From: Chloroflexota bacterium
GTDB lineage: Bacteria; Chloroflexota; Dehalococcoidia; Tepidiformales; Tepidiformaceae
DNA length: 64,000 bases
Direction: 5' to 3'
NCBI GenBank assembly: GCA_016191435.1
Contig: JACPOQ010000035.1
Location: forward strand, 62,001-126,000
Positions 24,732 through 32,303 of this stretch are shown piece by piece. The translations under genes and the position numbers were made by a program. How positions within the stretch are numbered: position 1 is the first letter of the stretch; each line of letters opens with the position of its first letter. Below the pieces are notes generated by a model. That model ran no database searches. It saw nothing but the letters and a program-made list of their open reading frames with translations, and was not told the DNA's origin.

Positions 24732-24984
24732 GGCCGTCCGCCCGGCGCGGACATAAGGCTTTTGGCCCGAAGTTGGTGCATGTTCGCCTTCCCGAACCCG
24801 CCCGCGACGATAATCGGCCGCGTCCATCAAGCCTTCGTGAAGCCCGCTTCGGCACGTCATAACATGCTGGAAATCCCGTTCTCGAACGCATACATTTCCG
24901 CTCGTTGGAGGCGGGGTGGTCGGGAGGCCACCGACGGTGGGGAAGGGCTCTCGGGCCCGGAAACACCGCCGACCGCCGGGGGCT
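24732..24984. other. Gene-free region after DinB
   Basis: No frame here has coding character or recognisable homology on either strand. The stretch 24880-24900 is locally A/T-richer and contains TACATT (about 24891-24896), a possible -10 that would read into the hairpin-rich segment to the right. Confidence 0.35.
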
Positions 24985-25222
24985 TCGGCCTTCGAGCTGG
25001 TCCTCTCTGGTGCGGCTCCGAAAGGAGTTGCCCGCTCCGGCTCAGGTCTTCGGACGTGTGCCGTTTGCGGTTCCGGACCTCGAAACCGGTTAATCCGGGG
25101 AGGGGCGGCGGCCCTTGGCGGTGTGCTTACGCCCCGCCAGCGTAGCCGCCATGGGCACCGACAATCGACTTCAACGCCACGAAGAGGCGTCCTTCGCCCG
25201 CAAGGGCCGGGGACGCCTCTTT
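24985..25222 (+). ncRNA. Candidate structured noncoding RNA ending at a terminator
   Basis: There is no credible gene here, but several hairpins follow one another: GGCTCC-GAAA-GGAGTT with a GNRA-type loop (about 25015-25030); AGGTC-TT-CGGA paired with TCCG-GACCT (about 25045-25080); a nested pair GGCGGC/GCCGCC enclosing TGGCGG/CCGCCA (about 25106-25150); and finally an intrinsic-terminator hairpin on the plus strand. No plus-strand gene lies downstream, so the terminator would end an independent transcript. Motifs of RNase P RNA, tmRNA, SRP RNA and T-box leaders were looked for and not seen. Family unknown; transcription unproven. Confidence 0.3.
25184..25222 (+). terminator. Intrinsic terminator
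   Basis: A 9-bp stem GAGGCGTCC/GGACGCCTC, with an inner GCCC-GCAA-GGGC hairpin, is followed by TTTCGTT on the plus strand. The minus strand has only a short T stretch after the stem, but the element also lies just downstream of the minus-strand CBS gene and may stop both. Confidence 0.65.
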
Positions 25223-25242
25223 CGTTGTCCGGCACGCGCGAG

Positions 25243-25686
25243 CTACGCCCGGTCCCGCCCCGAGATGTACCCCACCAACTGCTCGATCTGCGATTCCTGC
25301 GCCATGCTTACGCGCCGCAGCAAGTCGCCGATCGATACCATGCCCACCACACGGTCGCCCACGACCACCGGCAGGTGGCGGCAGCGGCGGTTGGTCATGA
25401 GCGCCATCGCCTCGTTCACGCTCGTCGAAGGCGCGATCGTGAGCAGCTCCGTCGTCATCACCTCGTGGATCGGGGTCGACGTCGCCGCGCGGCCTTCGTC
25501 GACCACTCGCCTCAGCACGTCGCGTTCGGTGAAAATCCCCACGGGCCGGCCGTGCTCCACCACAAGCAACGCGCCGACGCCGTTCTCATTCATCGCCCGC
25601 ACGCCGTCCCGCACCGTCGCCATCGGCGAGACCGTGTAGACCTGGTCGCCCTTGTCCGCCAAAACGTCGCTAACGAACCCGTACAT
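25243..25686 (-). CDS. Two-CBS-domain protein
   Basis: A 147-residue protein composed of a tandem CBS pair (Bateman module). The first repeat contains TVRDGVRAMNENGVGALLVV and GIFTERDVLRRVVDEG, the second STSVNEAMALMTNRRCRHLP and GMVSIGDLLRRV. Such stand-alone pairs bind adenine nucleotides and act as energy sensors; the partner is not known. The ATG at 25686 has GGAGGG upstream. It is a monocistronic gene followed by the hairpin terminator. Confidence 0.9.
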   Translation of the reverse strand: MYGFVSDVLADKGDQVYTVSPMATVRDGVRAMNENGVGALLVVEHGRPVGIFTERDVLRRVVDEGRAATSTPIHEVMTTELLTIAPSTSVNEAMALMTNRRCRHLPVVVGDRVVGMVSIGDLLRRVSMAQESQIEQLVGYISGRDRA

Positions 25687-25926
25687 AACGCCCTCCTCCG
25701 TACGCGCGGCGCGCCACCACAACCGATCCTACTCCGCCTGTCCAGACAACCCGATGCGGACCATCACTCAACCGGATGGCAAATACGCAACGTCGCTCCC
25801 CGTGGCGTCGCCTCGCCGTCCCACCAGGCGGCTGGCCGCGCGCGCGTGAACAAGCGGCCGGTCGCAGGCCCGGTCGCCGCGTGGTGTGTGCCGCTCCGGG
25901 TGAGGGCCGCTGCCGGCTCACGCAGC

Positions 25927-26403
25927 CTACCGCGGCCGGATCTTCTTGTTATCCCAGGTAACCATGTGCGTAGGCTCGAAGCGTACCCAGCGCCAGTGGC
26001 GGCCGCGCGCCGTCGCCTCGTTGCGCCTGGCCTCGCGCGGCTCGCCGTGCCCGCCCGCGTACTTGGCGCCCATCTGCACCCGCACGGTCTCGAGGTCGGG
26101 GTCCGCGGCTTCGTCATCCGCCGTCTCGAGCACAGTCGCTCGCCCCTGGAACATCGCCCCCTGCAGCTCCGGGAAGCGCTCGTTACGGTCGACCAGTACC
26201 GTCGCCACCGGGTTCCGCCGCAGGTTCGTGACCTTCTGGCCGCGGCAAAACGCATACACCTTGCCGCCGGCCCAGCCGAACCACAGCGGCGTCAGGTTGA
26301 CGCGCGACCCGGGCCCAATCGTCGCGATGCGCATATTCCACGCGCTCAGCATCAGTTCGTCCAGTTGCTCCGCGGTCAGCGCGAGTTCCTTCGGGATGGG
26401 CAT
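25927..26403 (-). CDS. PPOX-fold (possibly F420-dependent) flavin/deazaflavin protein
   Basis: A 158-residue split-barrel protein of the pyridoxamine 5'-phosphate oxidase-like superfamily. NMRIATIGPGSRVNLTPLWF, KVYAFCRGQKVTNLRRNPVA and GRATVLETADDE are the usual strands. It resembles the TIGR-type F420-binding reductases of Actinobacteria and Chloroflexota more than FMN-dependent PdxH; which cofactor it uses is inference. The ATG at 26403 follows GAGGT. The apparent N-terminal extension upstream is antisense tRNA sequence and not protein. It is divergent from the tRNA gene. Confidence 0.75.
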   Translation of the reverse strand: MPIPKELALTAEQLDELMLSAWNMRIATIGPGSRVNLTPLWFGWAGGKVYAFCRGQKVTNLRRNPVATVLVDRNERFPELQGAMFQGRATVLETADDEAADPDLETVRVQMGAKYAGGHGEPREARRNEATARGRHWRWVRFEPTHMVTWDNKKIRPR

Positions 26404-26456
26404 GAGTGACCTCGAACAGAGAGTGCCCGGCATGATACGATGTCCGCCGCCACCAC

Positions 26457-26530
26457 GCGGGTGTGGTTCAATGGCAGAACGCGACCTTCCCAAGGTTGAG
26501 ACGAGGGTTCGATTCCCTTCGCCCGCTCCA
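26457..26530 (+). tRNA. tRNA-Gly (anticodon CCC), with encoded CCA
   Basis: The cloverleaf folds completely: acceptor stem GCGGGTG with CGCCCGC (one G-T pair), D-arm containing GGTTCAATGGCAGAAC, anticodon stem CGACC/GGTTG around the loop TTCCCAA (anticodon CCC), and T-arm with GGTTCGATTCC. The discriminator is T, and CCA is encoded at 26528-26530. Confidence 0.95.
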
Positions 26531-26685
26531 ACTAAGCCACAGAGACGGGCCGGACGCGAGCGGAGCCTGGTGCATCTGAGGTTCCCTTCCGTGGCCAGCA
26601 CAAGAGATGTGACTGCGTGAGACCGGCGGGTCCGCCTACTGCCTCCGCGTCGCTTTGCTTTCTCCGGGCGCTCTCACGTCTTCAC

Positions 26686-26718
26686 GAAAACGCCCGATGG
26701 TGGCCAGACCATCGGGCG
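26686..26718 (-). terminator. Intrinsic terminator of the GGDEF-like gene
   Basis: On the minus strand CGCCCGATGGT pairs with ACCATCGGGCG over 11 bp and is followed directly by TTTTCG. It lies about 40 bases beyond the stop of the degenerate GGDEF gene. Confidence 0.75.
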
Positions 26719-26759
26719 CCGTGCTCCCGTGAGAGCGGAAGGGGTAAGAACCTCAAACT

Positions 26760-27548
26760 TCAGGCGGCGTGGACCACCTGGGGGCGGCCCGGCGTGAACG
26801 GGACCGAAAGCGCTCCTCGGGAGCGCGCCCCAACGAGGTCCCGCTGGGCGCGCCGCAGGAAATCGCGCACTTCCAACTCGCCTTCGTACCCGGTCAACGA
26901 AACCACCGGGTTTATCGATGCGGCTTTCTCCAGCGGGATGCACGAACCCAGCGCCAACAGCAGCGCGTCGGCCTTCTCGCGCGTCGAGCGGTCACGGTCG
27001 TCGACAAGGATGGCAGCGAACACTGGCCCCTCGAGGTGCGCCAGGAAGTCCCCGTCCGATGCCGCGTGCCGCAGCGACCGTCCCGTGCTGGGAAGCAGCC
27101 GAGCCTCTTCCTTCGCGTTCCGCTCGAATCCTCCCAGGTCCGTCAGCACCAGCGAGAAGCCGCGCCCACTGCGCACCGAGCGCATCATCTGGCGGCGCAG
27201 TTCGAAGACGAAGTGGCGGCTGTTCGGTAGCCCCGTCACTTCGTCCTCGTACATCCGGCCTCGCATGCGCTCGAGCGTGTGGTGCACCTTGCGGCCCTGC
27301 TCCGATTCCTCGTACCAGAACTGCGTGTGCACCCCCGCGAACAGCAGCGTCGACATCAGCAGGATCACCCAGCTGCCGCCCTCCCCCGTCGCGGCGATGC
27401 TCACCGCCTGCACCGTAAACACGACAAACCACAGCGCGAACGTCGCCGGCCGCATCACCTTGACCACGGGCGGCGTCTCCACCGACCCCATGATGCTCGT
27501 CTCGTTGGTCGGGAACAGGAAGGCGTTTAGTGCCGGCGGCTTGTTCAC
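26760..27548 (-). CDS. Membrane protein with degenerate GGDEF domain
   Basis: A 262-residue protein with two membrane segments (ATFALWFVVFTVQAVSIAAT; SWVILLMSTLLFAGVHTQFW) and a C-terminal domain that begins DEVTGLPNSRHFVFELRRQM, the standard opening of a diguanylate cyclase. Where the GGDEF active-site loop should come, the sequence reads SDGDFLAHLEGPVFAAILVD: LEGPVF replaces GGDEF. It is therefore probably not a cyclase and may bind c-di-GMP or GTP or act through protein contacts. The GTG at 27548 has GAGGAG 7 bases upstream. It has its own terminator and a direct-repeat site upstream, so it is a single regulated unit. Confidence 0.75.
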   Translation of the reverse strand: MNKPPALNAFLFPTNETSIMGSVETPPVVKVMRPATFALWFVVFTVQAVSIAATGEGGSWVILLMSTLLFAGVHTQFWYEESEQGRKVHHTLERMRGRMYEDEVTGLPNSRHFVFELRRQMMRSVRSGRGFSLVLTDLGGFERNAKEEARLLPSTGRSLRHAASDGDFLAHLEGPVFAAILVDDRDRSTREKADALLLALGSCIPLEKAASINPVVSLTGYEGELEVRDFLRRAQRDLVGARSRGALSVPFTPGRPQVVHAA

Positions 27549-27613
27549 CTGTGGGCTCCTCAGCGGTCTCACCTGCAACTTCGGTTGCCGCCGCCAGCCG
27601 CGACAGCGAACAC

Positions 27614-27631
27614 CTGTAAACTGTCTGTAAA
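27614..27631. promoter_or_regulatory. CTGTAAA direct repeats, possible operator
   Basis: Two perfect copies of CTGTAAA start 11 bases apart (27614 and 27625), about one helical turn, 66-83 bases upstream of the GGDEF-like gene. The arrangement suits a dimeric regulator or an upstream activator. Confidence 0.35.
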
Positions 27632-27783
27632 TCGTGGCTGTCCCGGCGTGCCGCGCCGTGCTCACTTTGGCCGTCCGCGGTAGCGGGTCCTCGGTGGTCG
27701 CGGTCCTCCGCGCGTGCCTTCACGGCCAGGCGTGCCGCGCGCCTGGGAGCACCGCGATTCCGGCCGCCGGCTGCGCCTCGGGG

Positions 27784-29232
27784 TTAGCGCCGCGTCGCCG
27801 GCAAGGAATCCAGGTAGGCCATGATCCCCTCGGCCGCACGCCGGCCATCCGCCAGCGCCGTCACCACCAGGTCCGCACCGTTCACGTTGTCGCCGCCCGC
27901 GAACACGCCCGGGCGGGATGTCCGACCCAGCGGGTCGATCTGCACGAGCGCCTTGCGGTCCGCCTTCAGCCCACTCGTCGTTTGCGGCACCAGCGGGTCG
28001 GCCGCGTAGCCGATCGCGATCGCGACCGTGTCCGCCGGGATCAGATACTCGCTGCCCTTCACCGGGATCGGCTTGCGCCGCCCCGATTCGTCCGGCTCGC
28101 CGAGCTTCATCTTCTGGCACTCGACTGCCACCACCTCCCCTTGCTCGTTGCCGATGATGCGCGTCGGCAAGGTCAGCATCTCGAACACCACGCCCTCCTC
28201 GCGTGCGTTCTTGCGCTCCTCGCCGCGCCCCAGCATCTCGGCTTCCGTGCGGCGGTAGACGCAGCTCACCTTCTCCGCCCCCAGCCGGATGGCCGTACGC
28301 ACGCAGTCCATGGAGGTGTCGCCGCCGCCAATCACCACGACGTTCTTCGGCGGCGGCAGCGGTTCGCGCAGATGCTCCGGCAACTGGTCCGGCCGCAGGT
28401 TCCCGCGCACCAGGTAGTCCGTCGCCTTATGCACGCCCTTCAGATCCTCGCCCTCGATCTCCATCACGTTGCCGACGCCGGCGCCCGTCCCGAGGAAGAC
28501 CGCGTCGAACTCGCCCGCGAGCATCGAGTCAACCGTCACGTCCTTGCCCACGTACACGTTGCATTCGAACTTCACGCCCAGCGCCTGCAGGTAGGCGATG
28601 TACTCATCGACGATGCTCTTGCGCATCTTGAAATTCGGGATCCCATAAACGAGCACCCCACCCGGCTCCGGCCAGAACTCGTACACGGTTGCGCCGTGCC
28701 CCTTCAGCGCCACCTGCTCCGCCACGGCCAGGCCCGCCGGCCCGGACCCAACCACCGCGACGTTGCGGCCCGTGGGCTCCGGCAAGTAGCGCGGCAGCGG
28801 GTAGCCGCCCACCTCCTGCCGCTGGTAATCGGTGCAAAACGCCTCGAGCTTGCCGATGGTCACAGGCGGCTCGCTGCGTCCGTCGGGCCGGATCGCAAAG
28901 CCGACGACGCACGCGCCCTCGCACAGCTTCTCCTGCGGGCAGAGCCGTCCGCACATCTCTGGCAGATTGCTCGTTTCGCGAAATCTGTCGGCCGCCGCAA
29001 GGATGTCGCCGACTTCCAGGAAGGCGAACGCACCGGGGATGTCGTTCGATACCGGGCACGCCTCCTGGCAGGGCGCCGACGGGCATTGGATGCAGCGCGA
29101 CGCTTCGATCTTCGCCGCGTTGATATCGAAGCCAATGTAGGTCTCGTTGAAGTTGCGCTTGCGCGTCTCGGCGTCCTGCTTGGGGACGGGCTGCACCGAG
29201 ACGGCGAGGCGCCGGGCGACAGGGTTTGTCAT
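27784..29232 (-). CDS. gltD: Glutamate synthase small-subunit-type NAD(P)H oxidoreductase
   Basis: A 482-residue protein of the GltD/NfnB/PreT family. The N-terminal domain carries two Cys clusters, CIQCPSAPCQEACP and CGRLCPQEKLCEGACV, which bind 4Fe-4S. Then come two Rossmann folds: VAVVGSGPAGLAVAEQVAL for FAD and NVVVIGGGDTSMDCVRTAIR for NAD(P)H, and the C-terminal FAD block GVFAGGDNVNGADLVVTA. The length fits GltD. No large glutamate synthase subunit, NfnA or PreA partner is nearby, so it either works with a distant subunit or as a stand-alone oxidoreductase. The ATG has no clear Shine-Dalgarno. Confidence 0.85.
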   Translation of the reverse strand: MTNPVARRLAVSVQPVPKQDAETRKRNFNETYIGFDINAAKIEASRCIQCPSAPCQEACPVSNDIPGAFAFLEVGDILAAADRFRETSNLPEMCGRLCPQEKLCEGACVVGFAIRPDGRSEPPVTIGKLEAFCTDYQRQEVGGYPLPRYLPEPTGRNVAVVGSGPAGLAVAEQVALKGHGATVYEFWPEPGGVLVYGIPNFKMRKSIVDEYIAYLQALGVKFECNVYVGKDVTVDSMLAGEFDAVFLGTGAGVGNVMEIEGEDLKGVHKATDYLVRGNLRPDQLPEHLREPLPPPKNVVVIGGGDTSMDCVRTAIRLGAEKVSCVYRRTEAEMLGRGEERKNAREEGVVFEMLTLPTRIIGNEQGEVVAVECQKMKLGEPDESGRRKPIPVKGSEYLIPADTVAIAIGYAADPLVPQTTSGLKADRKALVQIDPLGRTSRPGVFAGGDNVNGADLVVTALADGRRAAEGIMAYLDSLPATRR

Positions 29233-29388
29233 GGTGCTGGTCAACCACGCCCGGGATGCGCGAACACATCCGCGGCAGTCCCGGCCAGTTCCTTCTTCGT
29301 AGTGTCCAGCGATCCTATCGGACGCCGGGAGGATGTCAACGCGTGAAGCGGCCCCGCGGCGTCGCCCGGAACGGCGGCGCGCCTCAAA

Positions 29389-30150
29389 ATGGGATCGATG
29401 GATGTCGCCGCCTATCTCGCCCGCATCGGCTACAGCGGGAGCCTCGAACCCACCACTGAAACGCTGATCGGCCTGCACCGCGCCCACATGCTCACCGTCC
29501 CGTTCGAAAACCTGGATATCTTTGGCGCCCGCCGCCACCTCTCGCTCGATGAACAGGCGTTCTTCGCCAAAGTTGTGGGCGAGCGCCGCGGCGGCTATTG
29601 CTACGAGCTCAACGGCCTCTTCGGCGCCCTCCTGCGCGAAGTCGGCTTCGATGTTTCGATGCTCTCCGGCCGCGTGATGAAGGGCAGCAAGCTCGGCCCC
29701 GATTTCGACCACATGCTCCTGCTGGTACGCCTCGAAGAGCGCTGGATCGCCGACGTCGGCTTCGGCGACTCTTCGATAACGCCTCTGCGGCTCGACAACC
29801 CGGAGCCCCAGGGCGAGCCGGCGGGCAGCTGGAAGCTCACCCATGACGGCGCCGGCGTCTGGTCCATGTGGAGCCGCGGCGCCGGCCAGAAGTGGCTCGA
29901 ACGGTATCGCTTCACCCTCACGCCGCACCCGCTGGAGGATTTCGCCGGCATGTGCGAATACCACCAGGTGTCGCCGGATTCCCCCTTCACTCAGAACCGC
30001 GTGTGTTCGCTCCCCACGGCCGCAGGCCGCATCACCCTGAGCGGCAACCGCCTGACGCTCGTGGAGAACGGGAAGCGCATCCTCCAGCGCCTCGACGACG
30101 CCCAGTTCGCCGCTGCCCTCAGGGACTACTTCGGCATCACCCTGAACTAA
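29389..30150 (+). CDS. nat: Arylamine N-acetyltransferase
   Basis: A 253-residue acetyltransferase that moves acetyl from acetyl-CoA to arylamines or arylhydrazines. The catalytic triad is complete: Cys71 in RRGGYCYELN, His108 in FDHMLLLV and Asp122 in ADVGFG. VPFENLDIF near the N-terminus is also characteristic. Length is normal. The start may be ATG 29389 or ATG 29398; there is no good Shine-Dalgarno. It stands alone between the divergent gltD and the toxin-antitoxin pair. Confidence 0.93.
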   Translation: MGSMDVAAYLARIGYSGSLEPTTETLIGLHRAHMLTVPFENLDIFGARRHLSLDEQAFFAKVVGERRGGYCYELNGLFGALLREVGFDVSMLSGRVMKGSKLGPDFDHMLLLVRLEERWIADVGFGDSSITPLRLDNPEPQGEPAGSWKLTHDGAGVWSMWSRGAGQKWLERYRFTLTPHPLEDFAGMCEYHQVSPDSPFTQNRVCSLPTAAGRITLSGNRLTLVENGKRILQRLDDAQFAAALRDYFGITLN

Positions 30151-30211
30151 ACGAATGGCGCTGTCGCATCGGTCGTCGCCCATCGCCATGCGCTACAATC
30201 GGCTCTTGGTC

Positions 30212-30422
30212 ATGCAAGAGCGCAAACGGAGCCTTACGGTCGAAGAGATCAAGAACCTCCCGCCACCAGGCCCCGAACGAGCGGATCGCTGCGCTGGAGG
30301 AAATCAGCTTGCATCGCGAAGAAATGGCGCGGCGTTGGGGCGGGCCACTGAGCGACGAAGAGTTCTTCAGCCTACTGTTTGGACCAGGCGAGGCTGACTG
30401 TCTCGAAAACCTGGCGGAGTGA
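30212..30422 (+). pseudogene. Frame-broken antitoxin gene
   Basis: The frame from ATG 30212 begins MQERKRSLTVEEIKNLPP and the downstream frame reads PNERIAALEEISLHREEMAR then GGPLSDEEFFSLLF; together they look like one VapB-type antitoxin of about 70 residues. A +1 change of frame is needed near 30260-30275, in a C-rich run. The end of the second frame overlaps the toxin start (GTGA). Either a frameshift mutation, a sequencing error or a programmed shift explains this. A TACAAT at about 30194-30199 may be its -10. Confidence 0.5.
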
Positions 30423-30910
30423 AGCGTCACGTCGTCGACGCCTCCGTCCTCGCGGGCGCGCTGATCGAATCACAACGCGTCCCGGAAGCAGTCCAATTGT
30501 TCAGTCCCACCGCGGTTGTCGTGGCACCGGAGTTTCTCCGGCACGAGATTGCCAATGCCTTTCGCCAACTCTTAAGACGCTGGCGGATCACCGTTGAGGA
30601 CATACAGCGCGCGACCAGGAATCTCGACGCGTTGGGCATTGAGTACATCGACTCCCGGGACCTGACCTTCTGTGCGCTCGAGCTCACAAACCACCACAAC
30701 CTGCCAGCCATCTACGACTCCATCTACCCCGCCGCCGCGGAGGCGCTCGATTGCGAGCTCTGGACGTCCGACAGCCGCTTCGCACGCGCCGTCCGCCAGA
30801 AAGGCCGCCCGCTCGTCCGCCTTTACCCGGTCTGGCCAGTGGTCACGGCAGGATCGTCTCGCCTCCATTCGCTGCCGCTGCCGCCGGCACCCGCTCCGCG
30901 TTCGCCTTAA
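30419..30910 (+). CDS. vapC: PIN-domain toxin (VapC-type)
   Basis: A 163-residue PIN-domain ribonuclease. The acidic residues expected to bind Mg are Asp7 (HVVDASVL), Glu43 (LRHEIANAF), Asp100 (AIYDSIYPA) and Asp118 (LWTSDSRFA). The core ends near residue 137; the last 25 residues are Pro-rich, unlike the family, and are read from the region that overlaps the convergent CNNM gene. The GTG start overlaps the stop of the antitoxin frame. With the antitoxin apparently broken, the toxin would be expected to be harmful unless the break is not real. Confidence 0.8.
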   Translation: MKRHVVDASVLAGALIESQRVPEAVQLFSPTAVVVAPEFLRHEIANAFRQLLRRWRITVEDIQRATRNLDALGIEYIDSRDLTFCALELTNHHNLPAIYDSIYPAAAEALDCELWTSDSRFARAVRQKGRPLVRLYPVWPVVTAGSSRLHSLPLPPAPAPRSP

Positions 30911-32207
30911 CCACCAGCACCCGGTCCACGCGCCGGCCGTCCATCGCCATCACCCGGAACTGGTAGCCGGGCACGTCCACTTTGTCGCCGGCGCGCGGGA
31001 TGCGCCCCAGCCGCGACATGATGAAACCGCCCACCGTGTCATAATCCTCGTCCGCGAGCTCCGCCCCGGTCGCATCCTCCACGTCCGCGATCAGCGCCAG
31101 CCCGCTGAGCAGCAGATTCCCCGTGGGCAGTGTCCGGACGGCCTCTCCTGCCTGGCCATTGCGCCCGCCCAGCCAGCGCCCCAGCAGCCGGTACAGCACC
31201 TCGTCCGCCGTCAGGATCCCGCTCGTCCCACCGTGTTCGTCGACGAGGATCACGATCTGCACCTGCTTCGCGCGCATCGCCGCCACCGCGACTTCGACGC
31301 TCACCGATTCCGGGATCGCGACCGCGGGCCGCACGAGCGCCCGCCAGCCGGCCTCGTCGCGCCGTATGAGCCCGAGCAGGTCCTTCGCATCGATGATCCC
31401 GAGGATGTGGTCGAGGTCCTCTTCGAACACCGGGTAGCGGGTGTGCTGGTGGCGCTCGACGGCCGCCAGCACTTCCTCGAGCGACGCCTCCGCATCGATC
31501 GCGACGAGCTCCGTCCGGGGTACCATGATCTGGTCGGCCTGGATCGCGCTGAACTCCAACGCACGCCGGGCGAGCAGCAGCTCCGAGGTGGAAAGCAGCC
31601 CCGCCCGGTGGCTGGCTTCGATGACCAGCTCCAGTTCCTCTGGCTCCAGCGTCTCTTCCTCGCTGCCCGCGGTTTCCACACCGAACGCCCGCACCACCTG
31701 GCGCCCCGCCTGGTTCAGCAGCCAGATGAACGGGCTAAACACCCGGCTGAAGGCGGCGAACGGCAGTGCCACGCCCAGCGCCACACCTTCCGTCTTGGCC
31801 AGCGCGATAGACTTCGGCGCGAGTTCGGCGAACACGATTACCAGCGACGTCACCAGCGTGAATGCAACCACCACGGAGACGACGCTGCTCGCGGTCTCGC
31901 CCGCCCAGCCGCCAAGCGCCGCGCTTACTGGCGGTTCGATCACTTTCGCCAGCACAGGTTCGCCGAGCCAGCCCAGCGCCAGCCCGGCCATCGTTATCCC
32001 GAGCTGCGTCGAGGCGATGGATCGGTCCAGCCGCTTCAGCGACACAAGGAGCAGCCGCGCCCGCCCCTGCCCCGTGCTCGCCAACTGCTCCACACGCGAC
32101 CGGCGTACAGCTACGAGCGAGAACTCCGCGGCTACGAAAAACGCGTTGATCAGGATGAGCACGATGACCGCGCCCAGCCCGATGGTGATGACCCAGCTTT
32201 CGGACAA
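30843..32207 (-). CDS. CNNM/CorC-type hemolysin-family membrane protein
   Basis: About 454 residues. An N-terminal CNNM (DUF21) membrane domain with four hydrophobic segments (VITIGLGAVIVLILINAFFV; AAEFSLVAVRRSR) and the conserved AELAPKSIALAKTE is followed by a CBS pair (VPRTELVAIDAEASLEEVL; ILGIIDAKDLLGLI; VQIVILVDEHGGTSGILTAD) and a CorC_HlyC domain (GNLLLSGLALIADVEDATG; DYDTVGGFIMSRLGRIPRAG). The family handles Mg efflux or transport. I chose TTG 32207: GGAGG lies 4 bases upstream, and a TACGAT hexamer sits between it and the ATG at 32234, which makes that ATG unlikely. Its 3' end overlaps the PIN toxin gene by 68 bases. Confidence 0.88.
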   Translation of the reverse strand: MSESWVITIGLGAVIVLILINAFFVAAEFSLVAVRRSRVEQLASTGQGRARLLLVSLKRLDRSIASTQLGITMAGLALGWLGEPVLAKVIEPPVSAALGGWAGETASSVVSVVVAFTLVTSLVIVFAELAPKSIALAKTEGVALGVALPFAAFSRVFSPFIWLLNQAGRQVVRAFGVETAGSEEETLEPEELELVIEASHRAGLLSTSELLLARRALEFSAIQADQIMVPRTELVAIDAEASLEEVLAAVERHQHTRYPVFEEDLDHILGIIDAKDLLGLIRRDEAGWRALVRPAVAIPESVSVEVAVAAMRAKQVQIVILVDEHGGTSGILTADEVLYRLLGRWLGGRNGQAGEAVRTLPTGNLLLSGLALIADVEDATGAELADEDYDTVGGFIMSRLGRIPRAGDKVDVPGYQFRVMAMDGRRVDRVLVVKANAERVPAAAAANGGETILP

Positions 32208-32291
32208 GCCGCCTCCCACGCCATCGTAGCGCATCGATCCGGGGGGCTTTGGCCGGCCACCACTGCTTGCCGCCGCCTGCCGAGGTTGTCG

Positions 32292-32297
32292 TACGCT
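32292..32297 (+). promoter_or_regulatory. -10 element, leaderless start of ndh
   Basis: TACGCT, 6-base spacer (CGATCC), ATG at 32304. Confidence 0.5.
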
Positions 32298-32303
32298 CGA
32301 TCC

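Noticed and set aside
24900..25222. RNase P RNA, tmRNA, SRP RNA or a T-box leader
   Set aside because: The conserved cores of these RNAs (GAGGAAAGTC, the tRNA-like ends of tmRNA, the GGAAG...AGCA loop, AGGGTGGNACCGCG) were not found on either strand.
24219..25235. A 338-codon minus-strand frame across DinB and the gene-free region
   Set aside because: Its 3' half is antisense to DinB and the rest has no coding character; it would also cross the terminator hairpin.
26404..26601. N-terminal extension of the PPOX-fold protein
   Set aside because: The extension is translated from the antisense strand of tRNA-Gly (GEGNRTLVSTLGRSRSAIEP), a known type of false protein sequence.
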